A stretch of 64,000 nt of DNA from Yersinia rohdei ATCC 43380 (GCF_000173775.1 NZ_ACCD01000011.1:53217-117216); one strand, 5' to 3'; shown: positions 29,671 to 38,107, counted from the first letter of the stretch. Notes: generated from the letters alone by a model not told the origin. Made by a program: numbers and translations.

Positions 29671-29991
29671 TCACGTATCAGTACCTGGAACTAATTGTGC
29701 CAGACTGTCCCCGACATTAACCATTTGCCCGGTTGTCACACTAAGTGATTCTATTCGCCCATTGACTGGCGCATTGATAACTAATATTCCTGTCGCATCA
29801 GTTTCAGCTAACTGCCGTTGTAAATCACCATACTGTAATTGATATTGTGAAATCTGATTATCAAAATCAGCAGCCCGGATAATAATTTCACTCTCAAAAT
29901 TGATAATTTGCAGTGCTTCTTGCATATTTTGGCTAGACAGATTCTAGAAAGCACTTTGCTGCTGATAATCAAAGGCTTCCTGCCTGAACAT
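29671..29991 (-). pseudogene. Remnant of a CvaA-type microcin export protein
   Basis: Membrane-fusion (HlyD/CvaA) protein of a microcin type I exporter, broken in three ways. The frame starts MFRQEAF after a GGAG ribosome site, as CvaA does, then jumps to YQQQ, equivalent to about residue 190 of CvaA, so the membrane anchor and most of the hairpin are missing. Codon 16 is an in-frame TAG (29944-29946). After it the frame reads NLSSQNMQEALQIINFES, RAADFDNQISQYQLQ and SLSVTTGQMVNVGDSLAQLV, all close to CvaA, and ends early at GTDT where the family continues about 130 residues. No CvaB-type ATPase gene is nearby. Confidence 0.85.
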
Positions 29992-30101
29992 GCTGTATCT
30001 CCAAAACAAAAATTAATATCTACTATAATTACTCTAAAAAAACTCACAGTAGATACTGAGAATTAATAGATCAGATTAATTAATATATATATAAATTAGA
30101 G

Positions 30102-30151
30102 TTAAAATAAAAACACAACACATTATCACATAAATGAAGATGTATTGTGTT
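30102..30151 (-). terminator. Intrinsic terminator after the microcin gene
   Basis: On the minus strand AACACAATACAT and ATGTGTTGTGTT pair at 11 of 12 positions, followed by TTTTATTTT. It lies 28 bp after the microcin stop and would end the immunity-microcin transcript before the cvaA remnant. Confidence 0.7.
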
Positions 30152-30178
30152 AGTTTGACTAAAGAAAAATAACTATAT

Positions 30179-30490
30179 TCACCATCTTGGGAAATGGTTT
30201 TGATTCATCGGAATATGATAAGCAGGTTGTCTCACGGTGTTGTGGTCAAGAATATTATAATGCTGTGGGGGGATCGTAATTTGAGGTGATGAGTTAATGA
30301 TGTGAGCGACACCATCATAAGCTTTCCCTCCGACAACACTACCTAATGCCGCACCTCCTGTAGCCCCAGCAACACCAGCGAAACGCCCACCAATAACTCC
30401 CCCAGCTATAGAACCGGATGTCTGAACTAATTCTCTTCCAGAATCGCCACCGCTGACATTATTTATTTCAATTATAGATAAGTTTCTCAT
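30179..30490 (-). CDS. Microcin V-like class II bacteriocin precursor
   Basis: A 103-aa precursor with the double-glycine leader MRNLSIIEINNVSGG, compared with MRTLTLNELDSVSGG of microcin V. Cleavage after GG would release an 88-residue peptide starting DSGRELVQTSGS; microcin V starts ASGRDIAMAIG. The mature part has a long Gly/Ala membrane-active region (GGVIGGRFAGVAGATGGAAL) and a Pro/His-rich tail ending FPRW. It has no cysteine, so it lacks the C-terminal disulfide of microcin V. AT-rich codon use. It sits between a putative immunity gene and a cvaA remnant on the same strand. Bactericidal activity and target are unknown. Confidence 0.82.
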   Translation of the reverse strand: MRNLSIIEINNVSGGDSGRELVQTSGSIAGGVIGGRFAGVAGATGGAALGSVVGGKAYDGVAHIINSSPQITIPPQHYNILDHNTVRQPAYHIPMNQNHFPRW

Positions 30491-30536
30491 ACAATAACTA
30501 CTTTTATTTACATTGATAAATTATTATACCAATTAT

Positions 30537-30824
30537 TTATTTACTCCTTATTTTAAAGTAACTGTCTATCACCTTCCTCATATAATCTAAAGTGGGAACG
30601 AATGTGCATATAATCGCACAGCCAAATGAAATATATAGTTTACTTCCAACCCCAGGTATTTCCCCGCCCAATAAAAAACTAGAGAAATATAACATCACCA
30701 AATAAAAAAACGTGTAAAATATAACTTTTAATATTATGTTTAAAACCCTAATAATAAGCTTTGAATTGTTCATATTTTCTACCGAGCCGAACTCAAATAC
30801 AGAATATTCCGTCGGAAAATTCAT
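30537..30824 (-). CDS. Putative microcin immunity protein (Cvi-like)
   Basis: Small membrane protein with two hydrophobic segments, ILKVIFYTFFYLVMLYFSSF and LYISFGCAIICTFVP, and a basic tail ending KVIDSYFKIRSK. The longest frame is 95 aa; an internal ATG at 30773 (MNNSKLIIR) gives 78 aa, the same length and topology as the microcin V immunity protein Cvi. Neither start has a strong ribosome site. It is 46 bp upstream of the microcin gene on the same strand. Function is inferred from size, topology and position; sequence identity to Cvi is low. Confidence 0.65.
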   Translation of the reverse strand: MNFPTEYSVFEFGSVENMNNSKLIIRVLNIILKVIFYTFFYLVMLYFSSFLLGGEIPGVGSKLYISFGCAIICTFVPTLDYMRKVIDSYFKIRSK

Positions 30825-30951
30825 TGCAACTGTTATTTAGATGTAAATAAAAATCAGCCTTATTTTATTCTTCATGATTGCATTATTTTAATAAAAAATA
30901 TAACTAACGACATAATAGATATATTAGTTTATTTTAATCTTGACTGAAAAT

Positions 30952-30984
30952 AAAAAAACACCCTGACCAGCAGAGTGTTTTTTC
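30952..30984 (-). terminator. Intrinsic terminator of asd
   Basis: AAAAAACAC and GTGTTTTTT pair around a GC-containing loop, 30 bp beyond the asd stop. On the minus strand the stem ends in a T-run. Confidence 0.85.
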
Positions 30985-31012
30985 GTATTATTAGCTAAAC
31001 TTGGCGAAATAA

Positions 31013-32116
31013 TTACATCAAGAGCCGCAGCATACGGCGCAGTGGCTCTGCCGCACCCCACAGTAGCTGGTCACCCACGGTAAAGGCAGAGAGATATTCT
31101 GGCCCCATATTCAGTTTGCGCAAACGGCCAACTGGGGTATTTAATGTCCCTGTGACTGCGGCTGGCGTCAGTTCCCGCATGCTCAGTTCGCGGTCATTCG
31201 GAATAACACGAACCCAGTCATTATGTGTGGCCAGCAATTGCTCGATTTCTGGCAATGGTACGTCTTTTTTCAGCTTCAGCGTAAAGGCCTGGCTGTGACA
31301 CCGCAGAGCACCAACACGAACACACAAACCATCAACTGGAATTACCATACCAGTATTCAGAATCTTATTAGTCTCGGCTTGGCCTTTCCACTCTTCGCGG
31401 CTTTGACCATTATCCAGCGCCTTGTCGATCCACGGAATTAAACTGCCCGCCAGTGGTACGCCAAAATTATCGGTCGGTAAAGTACCGCTACGTGTTGCCG
31501 CTGTGACTTTGCGTTCAATATCCAAAATAGCCGAGGCTGGGTCTTGCAACTCTTTCGCCACGCCAGCATGCAACATGCCCATTTGGGTCAGCAATTCGCG
31601 CATATGGCGAGCACCGCCACCGGATGCGGCCTGATATGTTGCCACTGAGGCCCACTCCACCAGATCGTTTGCAAACAAACCACCCAAGGACATCAGCATC
31701 AAGCTAACAGTACAGTTACCCCCCGCAAAGGTTTTGATACCTTTATCCAGCCCTTGCTGAATCACATGGTGGTTCACCGGGTCCAGAATAATAATCGTGT
31801 CATCGCGCATGCGCAGTGAAGACGCGGCATCAATCCAATAACCTTGCCAGCCAGTTTCTCGCAGCTTTGGATAAATTTCGTTGGTATAATCCCCTCCTTG
31901 GCAAGTGATGATAATATCCAATGCACTCAGCGCATCAATATCATAAGCATCTTGTAGCGTGCCCTGCTGCCCCGTAAAAGTCGGTGCAGCTTGACCGTGC
32001 TGAGAGGTAGAGAAAAAGACCGGGCGGATGCCGTCAAAGTCGCGTTCTTCAATCATGCGTTGCATGAGGACTGAGCCGACCATACCGCGCCAGCCGATAA
32101 AACCAACGTTTTTCAT
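31013..32116 (-). CDS. asd: Aspartate-semialdehyde dehydrogenase Asd
   Basis: A 367-aa NADPH enzyme converting aspartyl 4-phosphate to the semialdehyde, the branch point to lysine, diaminopimelate, methionine and threonine. The frame is open to 32236, but [20 protein letters not shown] at 32116 matches the E. coli start. The NADP loop GWRGMVGS lies at 8-15 and the catalytic cysteine is C135 in GGNCTVSL, as in E. coli. Monocistronic; terminator at 30952-30984. Usually next to glgB, from which an accessory block separates it here. Confidence 0.97.
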   Translation of the reverse strand: MKNVGFIGWRGMVGSVLMQRMIEERDFDGIRPVFFSTSQHGQAAPTFTGQQGTLQDAYDIDALSALDIIITCQGGDYTNEIYPKLRETGWQGYWIDAASSLRMRDDTIIILDPVNHHVIQQGLDKGIKTFAGGNCTVSLMLMSLGGLFANDLVEWASVATYQAASGGGARHMRELLTQMGMLHAGVAKELQDPASAILDIERKVTAATRSGTLPTDNFGVPLAGSLIPWIDKALDNGQSREEWKGQAETNKILNTGMVIPVDGLCVRVGALRCHSQAFTLKLKKDVPLPEIEQLLATHNDWVRVIPNDRELSMRELTPAAVTGTLNTPVGRLRKLNMGPEYLSAFTVGDQLLWGAAEPLRRMLRLLM

Positions 32117-32344
32117 GTTTACTGCCCTGCCTTGGAAGGTGACACCGATTAATGGATGTCTATCTTGCATCACTGCACGTTTACTATGGCAAACTGATGA
32201 ACACAGACCTGATACCACCTTACAAAATATGGACAAAGTGGCAAGTTAAATTATTCGATACCAGAATGATTCAAAGTAATCATCCTAATATGTGACTTTG
32301 ACTGGCTGGAAACGCCAGTTTTTTTAGCCCTTTTTGAGGTAAAA

Positions 32345-32938
32345 ATGACAGAGATGATTGCGGCAACTGTGTTGCTGTTTTTGATTATGGATCCGCTAGG
32401 AAACTTGCCGATTTTTATGTCAGTGCTCAAACATCTGGAGCCCAAACGGCGTCGAGTGGTATTGATCCGCGAATTGCTGATAGCCCTCGTATTGATGCTG
32501 ATTTTCCTGTTTGCCGGTGAAAAAATCCTGGCATTTCTGAATCTGCGCACTGAAACTGTGTCGATATCTGGCGGTATCATTTTGTTTTTAATCGCCATTA
32601 AGATGATTTTCCCTTCACCAGAAAGCAATGTTACCGGGCTATCTGCCGGGGAAGAACCTTTCTTGGTTCCATTGGCAATTCCATTGGTCGCAGGCCCGTC
32701 CATTTTGGCAACACTGATGCTGTTGTCACATCAATACCCTAATCAACTCGGTCATTTAGTGCTGGCATTAATGATTGCCTGGGGGTTATCTGCTGCCATT
32801 TTGTTGATGTCGAATCTGTTCCTGCGCTTGCTGGGAAACAAAGGTGTCAGTGCATTGGAAAGGCTGATGGGATTAATTTTGGTAATGTTATCAACACAGA
32901 TGTTCTTAGATGGTGTGCGGGCCTATTTAATGAAGTAA
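32345..32938 (+). CDS. yhgN: MarC-family inner membrane protein YhgN
   Basis: A 197-aa protein of the MarC family (UPF0056) with six predicted membrane segments; the opening LLFLIMDPLGNLPIFMSVL and the middle PLAIPLVAGPSILATLMLLS are family signatures. No transport or resistance function has been established for the family. Divergent from asd, as in E. coli, where the order asd-yhgN-gnt is conserved. Confidence 0.92.
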   Translation: MTEMIAATVLLFLIMDPLGNLPIFMSVLKHLEPKRRRVVLIRELLIALVLMLIFLFAGEKILAFLNLRTETVSISGGIILFLIAIKMIFPSPESNVTGLSAGEEPFLVPLAIPLVAGPSILATLMLLSHQYPNQLGHLVLALMIAWGLSAAILLMSNLFLRLLGNKGVSALERLMGLILVMLSTQMFLDGVRAYLMK

Positions 32939-33076
32939 TACATTACCCGCTCGATTTGCCAGTAAGTCACAGGAGGGGCGGCCAGCCCTCCTGCCCGGCT
33001 GAGAATATGGAGAACAGCTAATCACGGAATGAATATCAACTGAAATCTTCTCCAATACCCGCCGAATCGAACTACA

Positions 33077-33586
33077 TCACGCCATCCCCAACCCCGCCAC
33101 ACACCGCTGCACGACTTCATCAATATCCGCATCAATATCCACACAGATAACATCTGGCTCTTCTGGCCCAGGTTCTTCCAGTGCTTCGAATTGGCTTTTC
33201 AGCAAGTCGGTTGGCATAAAATGGCCGGAGCGGGCTTTTAACCGTTCCATAATTACATCAAAACTGCCTTGCAGATATAAAAACACCATTTCCGGATTGC
33301 CTTCCCGCAGGCGGTCGCGATAGCGGCGTTTTAATGCTGAGCAGACAATAATGCCCGTTTCATTTTTATGATTCAGACTATAAGCCGCGTCACTCAAGCG
33401 CTCTAACCACGGCAGACGATCCTCATCATTTAGCGGATGCCCACTGCCCATCTTCTGAATATTGGCGCGAGGATGCAGGTCATCACCATCAATAAATTTG
33501 GCATGAATCCGGCGGGCTACAGCTTCTCCCACTGTGGTTTTACCGCTCCCCGATACGCCCATCACGATAATGCTACGTCCTGCCAT
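33077..33586 (-). CDS. gntK: Thermoresistant gluconokinase GntK
   Basis: A 169-aa kinase making 6-phosphogluconate from gluconate and ATP. The P-loop GVSGSGKTT lies at 10-18 and the substrate region FIDGDDLHP follows. Start at MAGRSIIVMG. It is divergent from gntT and shares with it a region holding a GntR palindrome and a CRP site. In E. coli gntK is instead co-transcribed with gntR and gntU, so the arrangement differs. Confidence 0.95.
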   Translation of the reverse strand: MAGRSIIVMGVSGSGKTTVGEAVARRIHAKFIDGDDLHPRANIQKMGSGHPLNDEDRLPWLERLSDAAYSLNHKNETGIIVCSALKRRYRDRLREGNPEMVFLYLQGSFDVIMERLKARSGHFMPTDLLKSQFEALEEPGPEEPDVICVDIDADIDEVVQRCVAGLGMA

Positions 33587-33646
33587 AATTTTGATCTCTA
33601 TCTCAGAATGGGAATTTTACTGTTCGCTATGGTTCCGTATTTTATC

Positions 33647-33677
33647 ATGTTACCGGTATCATGATACCGGTAACAAA
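33647..33677. promoter_or_regulatory. GntR operator between gntK and gntT
   Basis: TTACCGGTATC and GATACCGGTAA form a perfect inverted repeat centred at 33660/33661, within TGTTACCGGTAT...ATACCGGTAACA. Each half resembles the GntR operator ATGTTACCGGTAACA pattern. One site could repress both divergent genes. Confidence 0.8.
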
Positions 33678-33680
33678 AAG

Positions 33681-33702
33681 AGATGTGACTTTTATCACAA
33701 AG
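33681..33702 (+). promoter_or_regulatory. CRP site upstream of gntT
   Basis: TGTGACTTTTATCACA at 33684-33699 is an ideal pair of CRP half-sites with six-base spacing, just beside the GntR palindrome. It indicates catabolite control of gluconate uptake. Confidence 0.85.
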
Positions 33703-33782
33703 GATAGAACACCATTATAGAACTTAATCGCGCAATCACGCTGGCCTGCAAGGCTGACTGCAAACTATAACTAAAAGCGATA

Positions 33783-33845
33783 TATACCCAAAGAACATGG
33801 AGTTGCATGCAGCTCTAGGGGCGATGGGATACCCTAAGTAAGTGG
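33783..33845 (+). repeat. Partial ERIC element in the gntT leader
   Basis: TATACCCAAAGAACATGGAG followed by a degenerate GCAGCT segment and GGGATACCC matches the end of an ERIC, shortened to about 63 bp. It stops just before the gntT ribosome site and lies in the gntT untranslated leader. Confidence 0.55.
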
Positions 33846-33854
33846 AGAAACACT

Positions 33855-35171
33855 ATGCCATTAGTCATTGTAGCGATTGGCGTCGCTATGTTGCTGTTAT
33901 TGATGATCCGTTTCAAACTCAACGGATTTATCTCCCTGATACTGGTCGCGCTGGCGGTCGGTGTTATGCAAGGAATGCCTGTCGATAAAGTCGTCGGCTC
34001 AATCAAAGCAGGGGTCGGAGGAACACTGGGGAGCCTGGCACTCATTATGGGCTTCGGTGCCATGCTGGGTAAATTACTGGCTGACTGCGGTGGCGCTCAA
34101 CGTATTGCCACCACCTTAATTAATAAATTCGGCAAAAAACATATCCAGTGGGCCGTGGTATTAACCGGTTTTACCGTCGGTTTTGCTCTGTTTTATGAAG
34201 TCGGCTTCGTGTTATTACTGCCGCTGGTCTTCAGTATTGCTGCTTCCGCCCGTGTTCCCTTGTTGTATGTCGGTGTCCCGATGGCCGCCGCATTATCTGT
34301 AACTCACGGCTTCTTACCGCCACATCCCGGCCCCACCGCTATTGCGACTATTTTCCATGCAGATATGGGCAAAACCTTGCTGTACGGAACATTGCTTGCC
34401 ATTCCAACTGTTATCCTGGCAGGCCCGGTATTTGCTCGTTTTCTGAAAGGCATTGATAAACCGGTACCAGAAGGTTTGTATAATCCGAAAATCTTCACTG
34501 ATGAAGAAATGCCAAGCTTTGGTGTCAGTGTCAGTACCGCGCTGGTGCCAGTTATTTTGATGGCATTGCGGGCGGTGGCAGAAATGGTTTTGCCCAAAGG
34601 CCACCCTATCCTGCCTTACGCCGAGTTTTTGGGTGACCCGGTAATCGCCACTCTGATTGCTGTCCTTATCGCGATTTTCACTTTCGGTTTAAATCGTGGG
34701 CGCTCGATGGAATCAGTGATGAACACGGTCACCGACTCCATCAAAATTATTGCAATGATGCTGTTGGTTATCGGCGGTGGCGGCGCTTTCAAGCAGGTTT
34801 TAGTCGACAGCGGTGTTGACCATTACATCGCCGGCATGATGAACAGCAGCGGCCTATCACCAATTCTGATGGCATGGTCAATCGCCGCAGCTTTACGTAT
34901 TGCTCTGGGTTCTGCGACTGTTGCCGCCATTACCGCAGGCGGTATTGTGGCCCCCTTAATCGCCACCACCGGTGCCAGCCCTGAACTAATGGTCATTGCC
35001 GTCGGTTCTGGCAGTGTGATTTTCTCTCACGTCAATGACCCCGGCTTCTGGTTGTTCAAGGAATACTTCAACCTGACGATTGTGGAAACCTTTAAGTCAT
35101 GGTCAGTGTTGGAAACCATTATTTCAGTCTGTGGATTGGTTGGGTGTCTGCTGTTAGCTACAGTGATATAA
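33855..35171 (+). CDS. gntT: High-affinity gluconate transporter GntT
   Basis: A 438-aa gluconate:H+ symporter of the GntP family with about 12-14 membrane segments. It matches E. coli GntT along its length as recalled, for example GVGGTLGSLALIMGFGAMLG, VTHGFLPPHPGPTAIATIF and SGSVIFSHVNDPGFW. Start MPLVIVAIGV follows a GTGGAGAAAC ribosome site. gntK and gntR flank it, completing uptake, phosphorylation and control. Confidence 0.95.
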   Translation: MPLVIVAIGVAMLLLLMIRFKLNGFISLILVALAVGVMQGMPVDKVVGSIKAGVGGTLGSLALIMGFGAMLGKLLADCGGAQRIATTLINKFGKKHIQWAVVLTGFTVGFALFYEVGFVLLLPLVFSIAASARVPLLYVGVPMAAALSVTHGFLPPHPGPTAIATIFHADMGKTLLYGTLLAIPTVILAGPVFARFLKGIDKPVPEGLYNPKIFTDEEMPSFGVSVSTALVPVILMALRAVAEMVLPKGHPILPYAEFLGDPVIATLIAVLIAIFTFGLNRGRSMESVMNTVTDSIKIIAMMLLVIGGGGAFKQVLVDSGVDHYIAGMMNSSGLSPILMAWSIAAALRIALGSATVAAITAGGIVAPLIATTGASPELMVIAVGSGSVIFSHVNDPGFWLFKEYFNLTIVETFKSWSVLETIISVCGLVGCLLLATVI

Positions 35172-35211
35172 CAGCAATGAGATAGACTAAAAGAGTGTAA
35201 ATTTTGCGGTG

Positions 35212-35240
35212 AAAGCTCATCAATCCTGATGAGCTTTTTA
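35212..35240 (+). terminator. Intrinsic terminator of gntT
   Basis: AAAGCTCATCA, a short loop and TGATGAGCTTTTT form an 11-bp stem with a T-run, 40 bp after gntT. Confidence 0.9.
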
Positions 35241-35298
35241 ACTTATTGATTTTATTTCGCTAAGTAGCCGACTCTTGCATTAAGCAAGATGGCAAAAA

Positions 35299-36294
35299 TT
35301 AGATACTGCCGCCAAGGAGGAGGGTAAAACCGACATCGACCATCCTGGGCGTGACCACTTCTCCGCGCAGCCGTGCCAACAAACGCTCAGCGCCAATTTG
35401 CCCCATTCTTTCACGGGGAGTCAGCACACTGGCCAGTTTCGGCACCATCGACTGACCAATATCATGGCCATGAAAACCGGCGATTGCCATATCATGTGGA
35501 ATAGACAGCCCCTGGCGCTGACACTCGAATACCGCGCCAATTGCCAGGTCATCATTAGTGCAGAAAATGCTGTCAATCTGCGGATAACTGGCCTGCGCTT
35601 CACGCAATAATTCCGCACCCGCAGAATAGGATGAGGAGCGGCCGGTCATTACACTCATAGGTTCTAATCCGGATTCCCGCATGGCCTGCTCATAACCTTG
35701 CTGCTTAATGACTGTGCGCTCGTCCTGACGCGCGCCAAAATAGACCACATATCTATGCCCTTTGGCGATAATTTGCTGTGTCATCTGCCGCGCGGCTTCA
35801 AAGTTGTTGAAACCCACAGCTAAATCAATACAAGGGGAAATGCAATCCATCAGCTCAATTACAGGAATGCCCGCAACTTCAATCATTTTTAAGGTACGGG
35901 GCGTATGGTGGCGTTCTGAGAGGATAAGACCATCAATATTATACGAAAGTAGTGAAGTTAAGCGCTGCTCTTCGCGCTCTTTCCGATAGCCATAATGCGC
36001 CAACATCGTTTGATAGCCATGCGCATCTGTCACACTCTCAATCCCGCGCAGCACTTCAGCAAAAACCTGGTTAGTTAATGACGGCAGTAATACACCAATA
36101 GCATGGCTGGTAGCGTTAGAAAGGATATCGGGAGCACGATTGGGAATATAGCCAAGCTCGTCTAATGCCAATGCGATTTTTTTCTGCAAAACTGCAGAAA
36201 CTTGCTCCGGATTGCGCAAATAGCGGCTGACGGTCATTTTAGTGACCCCAACCATATTGGCAACATCTTGTAGCACTGGCCTTTTTTTCTTCAT
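35299..36294 (-). CDS. gntR: Gluconate operon repressor GntR
   Basis: LacI-family repressor of 331 aa, inactivated by gluconate. The N-terminal helix-turn-helix is LQDVANMVGVTKMTVSRYLR and the periplasmic-binding-like effector domain follows. Start at 36294 (MKKKRPVLQDV) matches E. coli GntR; the frame can extend two codons to a TTG at 36300. Its operator is probably the palindrome at 33647-33677. Confidence 0.95.
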   Translation of the reverse strand: MKKKRPVLQDVANMVGVTKMTVSRYLRNPEQVSAVLQKKIALALDELGYIPNRAPDILSNATSHAIGVLLPSLTNQVFAEVLRGIESVTDAHGYQTMLAHYGYRKEREEQRLTSLLSYNIDGLILSERHHTPRTLKMIEVAGIPVIELMDCISPCIDLAVGFNNFEAARQMTQQIIAKGHRYVVYFGARQDERTVIKQQGYEQAMRESGLEPMSVMTGRSSSYSAGAELLREAQASYPQIDSIFCTNDDLAIGAVFECQRQGLSIPHDMAIAGFHGHDIGQSMVPKLASVLTPRERMGQIGAERLLARLRGEVVTPRMVDVGFTLLLGGSI

Positions 36295-36336
36295 TATCAA
36301 TGAGCTGAGCCAAAGTAAACGAGGCTCTATTCTAGC

Positions 36337-36373
36337 AAAAAAAAGGGTATTACGCGATGCGCATACCCTTTTT
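36337..36373 (-). terminator. Terminator of yhhW
   Basis: AAAAAAGGGTAT and ATACCCTTTTT pair, giving a T-run on the minus strand 18 bp after the yhhW stop. It lies just upstream of gntR and insulates it. Confidence 0.8.
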
Positions 36374-36390
36374 ACTCTGGATAATCACAC

Positions 36391-37086
36391 TTAAACTGGC
36401 GGTAAATCAAACAACAAGATTTCACTGTCTTCATCTGCATGAATAGAAAGCGCAACTTCATCCCAGATAGCGAAGGCATCGCTGGTTCCCGCATGATGGC
36501 CATTAACAGACACTCGACCACGCACTACCTGTATCCAGACGCGTCGCTCTGGCTGCATCTGATAAATCGACTGCTCGTCGCGTTTTAGCGCCCAACGCCA
36601 TAGAGTCATATCCTGGAACACTTTCAGCGAACCATCACGAGCATCTGGTGATAGCACTAGCTGACGCCCCTGCGGGATATCGAACATTTGCTGCTCGTAG
36701 CGTGGCTCCAAGCCCGTTTTATTCGGGATAATCCAAATCTGGTACAAATGCAGCGGTTGGTCATCACGGCCATTATATTCTGAATGGCGGATCCCGGTGC
36801 CTGCGCTCATTATCTGGAATTCACCGGCATGAATTTGTTCTTTATTACCCATACTGTCTTGGTGCTCGACGGTGCCCGACAGTACATAAGTCAGGATTTC
36901 CATGTCTTTATGTGGATGAGTACCAAAACCTTGTCCTGCATCGATAACGTCTTCGTTAATCACACGCAGCGCTGAAAAACCCATAAATTCAGGATCATAA
37001 TAATCAGCAAATGAGAAGGTATGCCAGCTGTCTAGCCAACCATGATTAGCATGCCCACGTGCTTCTGCTTTGCGTAAATAGATCAT
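36391..37086 (-). CDS. yhhW: Pirin-family quercetin 2,3-dioxygenase-like YhhW
   Basis: A 231-aa bicupin of the pirin family. The N-terminal cupin has the metal-ligand pattern FGTHPHKDMEILTYVLSG and GIRHSEYNG. E. coli YhhW oxidises quercetin in vitro; the physiological substrate is not known. Length equals the E. coli protein. yhhX, which lies between yhhW and ryhB in E. coli, is missing here. Confidence 0.92.
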   Translation of the reverse strand: MIYLRKAEARGHANHGWLDSWHTFSFADYYDPEFMGFSALRVINEDVIDAGQGFGTHPHKDMEILTYVLSGTVEHQDSMGNKEQIHAGEFQIMSAGTGIRHSEYNGRDDQPLHLYQIWIIPNKTGLEPRYEQQMFDIPQGRQLVLSPDARDGSLKVFQDMTLWRWALKRDEQSIYQMQPERRVWIQVVRGRVSVNGHHAGTSDAFAIWDEVALSIHADEDSEILLFDLPPV

Positions 37087-37300
37087 CTTCAGTTCTCCTC
37101 AATGTTTTCTATAGTCTAGATGCCGCTGGATAATATGAAAGCGCAAAAAACTCACTCCTCTGTTCAAAAAATTCGACTAATTAGCCAGTGAATAGACAAA
37201 TGATTTGATTTTTAGGCAATTAGAGACAGGGAATATGACCAACGCAGACGTAAAAACACTTAGGGCGGGATTAAGTAAGAAGGCAGTGAAAAAATGGCAA

Positions 37301-37402
37301 AAAAAAAGCCAGCACCCGGCTGGCTAAGTAAACACTGGAAGCAATGTGAGCAATGTCGTGCCTTCATAATGTGAACACCTAAACGTTGTGGCCTCATCGG
37401 AA
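37301..37402 (-). ncRNA. ryhB: Small regulatory RNA RyhB
   Basis: On the minus strand the conserved RyhB core is clear: CACGACATTGCTCACATTGC, then TTCCAGT and a Rho-independent terminator with stem GCCAGC/GCTGGC and a run of Ts. The gene lies between yhhW and yhhY, matching the E. coli yhhX-ryhB-yhhY site. A near-perfect Fur box overlaps the expected promoter. In enterobacteria this Hfq-dependent RNA lowers synthesis of iron-using proteins when iron is short. The 3' end is well placed by the terminator; the 5' end is estimated to within about 5 bases from a TATCAT -10 element. The 5' part differs from E. coli. Confidence 0.93.
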
Positions 37403-37407
37403 AGCAC

Positions 37408-37426
37408 GACAATGATAATCATTATC
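37408..37426 (-). promoter_or_regulatory. Fur box of ryhB
   Basis: GACAATGATAATCATTATC matches the 19-bp Fur consensus at 18 positions and overlaps the ryhB -10 region, so Fe-Fur should block ryhB when iron is plentiful. Confidence 0.93.
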
Positions 37427-37534
37427 ACTCTCACTTGTAAAGTGTTTTTTTTCACCACTGGCAATATTATTGACTCAGATAAATAAATTGATATTTTATT
37501 AGGTAATTCAAATAGTAAGAGTAAGGGTATATTT

Positions 37535-38035
37535 ATGAATAATGTGCAGATACGCCATGTGGAAGCCACTGACTATCCGGCCTTGCAGCAGCTATTTTCT
37601 CATCCACAGGTTTATCGTGACACATTACAGCTCCCCCTGCCGTCTCAAGATATGTGGGCTAAAAAAATCAAAGAGATACCCGCCGGAATGCATAATCTGG
37701 TGGCCTGCATCGATGATAAAATTGTCGGGCAACTCACTGTCGAAGTTAATCAACGGGCTCGCCGCCGCCATGCCGCAACTTTCGGTATCGCTGTAGATGC
37801 CCATTTTTGTGGTCAAGGTATTGGCAGCACGTTAATGGCAACCATGATTGACTTATGTGATAACTGGCTGAATATACAACGGATTGAGTTGACAGTTTTT
37901 GTCGATAATGACGCGGCAATTGCCCTGTACCGTAAATTTGGCTTTGATATTGAAGGAACCAGTTCGCTATTTGCTTTCCGAGATGGCCAATTTATCGACG
38001 CGTACCATATGGCGCGAATCAAGATTTCAGGTTAA
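37535..38035 (+). CDS. yhhY: GNAT-family N-acetyltransferase YhhY
   Basis: A 166-aa acetyltransferase fold. The acetyl-CoA motif A is GIAVDAHFCGQGIGSTLMATM, followed by ELTVFVDNDAAIALYRKFGFDIEG. E. coli YhhY acetylates certain amino acids and hydrolysed aminoacyl-nucleotide antibiotics; the native role is unclear. Divergent from ryhB. Confidence 0.92.
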   Translation: MNNVQIRHVEATDYPALQQLFSHPQVYRDTLQLPLPSQDMWAKKIKEIPAGMHNLVACIDDKIVGQLTVEVNQRARRRHAATFGIAVDAHFCGQGIGSTLMATMIDLCDNWLNIQRIELTVFVDNDAAIALYRKFGFDIEGTSSLFAFRDGQFIDAYHMARIKISG

Positions 38036-38107
38036 TCATCAGGAACAGGTAATCATCAGGGAAGAGTAAAAAACCTATCCCCTGCGGCCCCAAAGACAAA
38101 AATAGAG

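Noticed and set aside
29808..30047. 79-codon minus-strand frame overlapping the cvaA remnant
   Set aside because: Different reading frame from the one that aligns with CvaA; no ribosome site or similarity.
32117..32236. N-terminal extension of asd
   Set aside because: Begins at TTG and is not part of Asd; [11 protein letters not shown] at 32116 is the family start.
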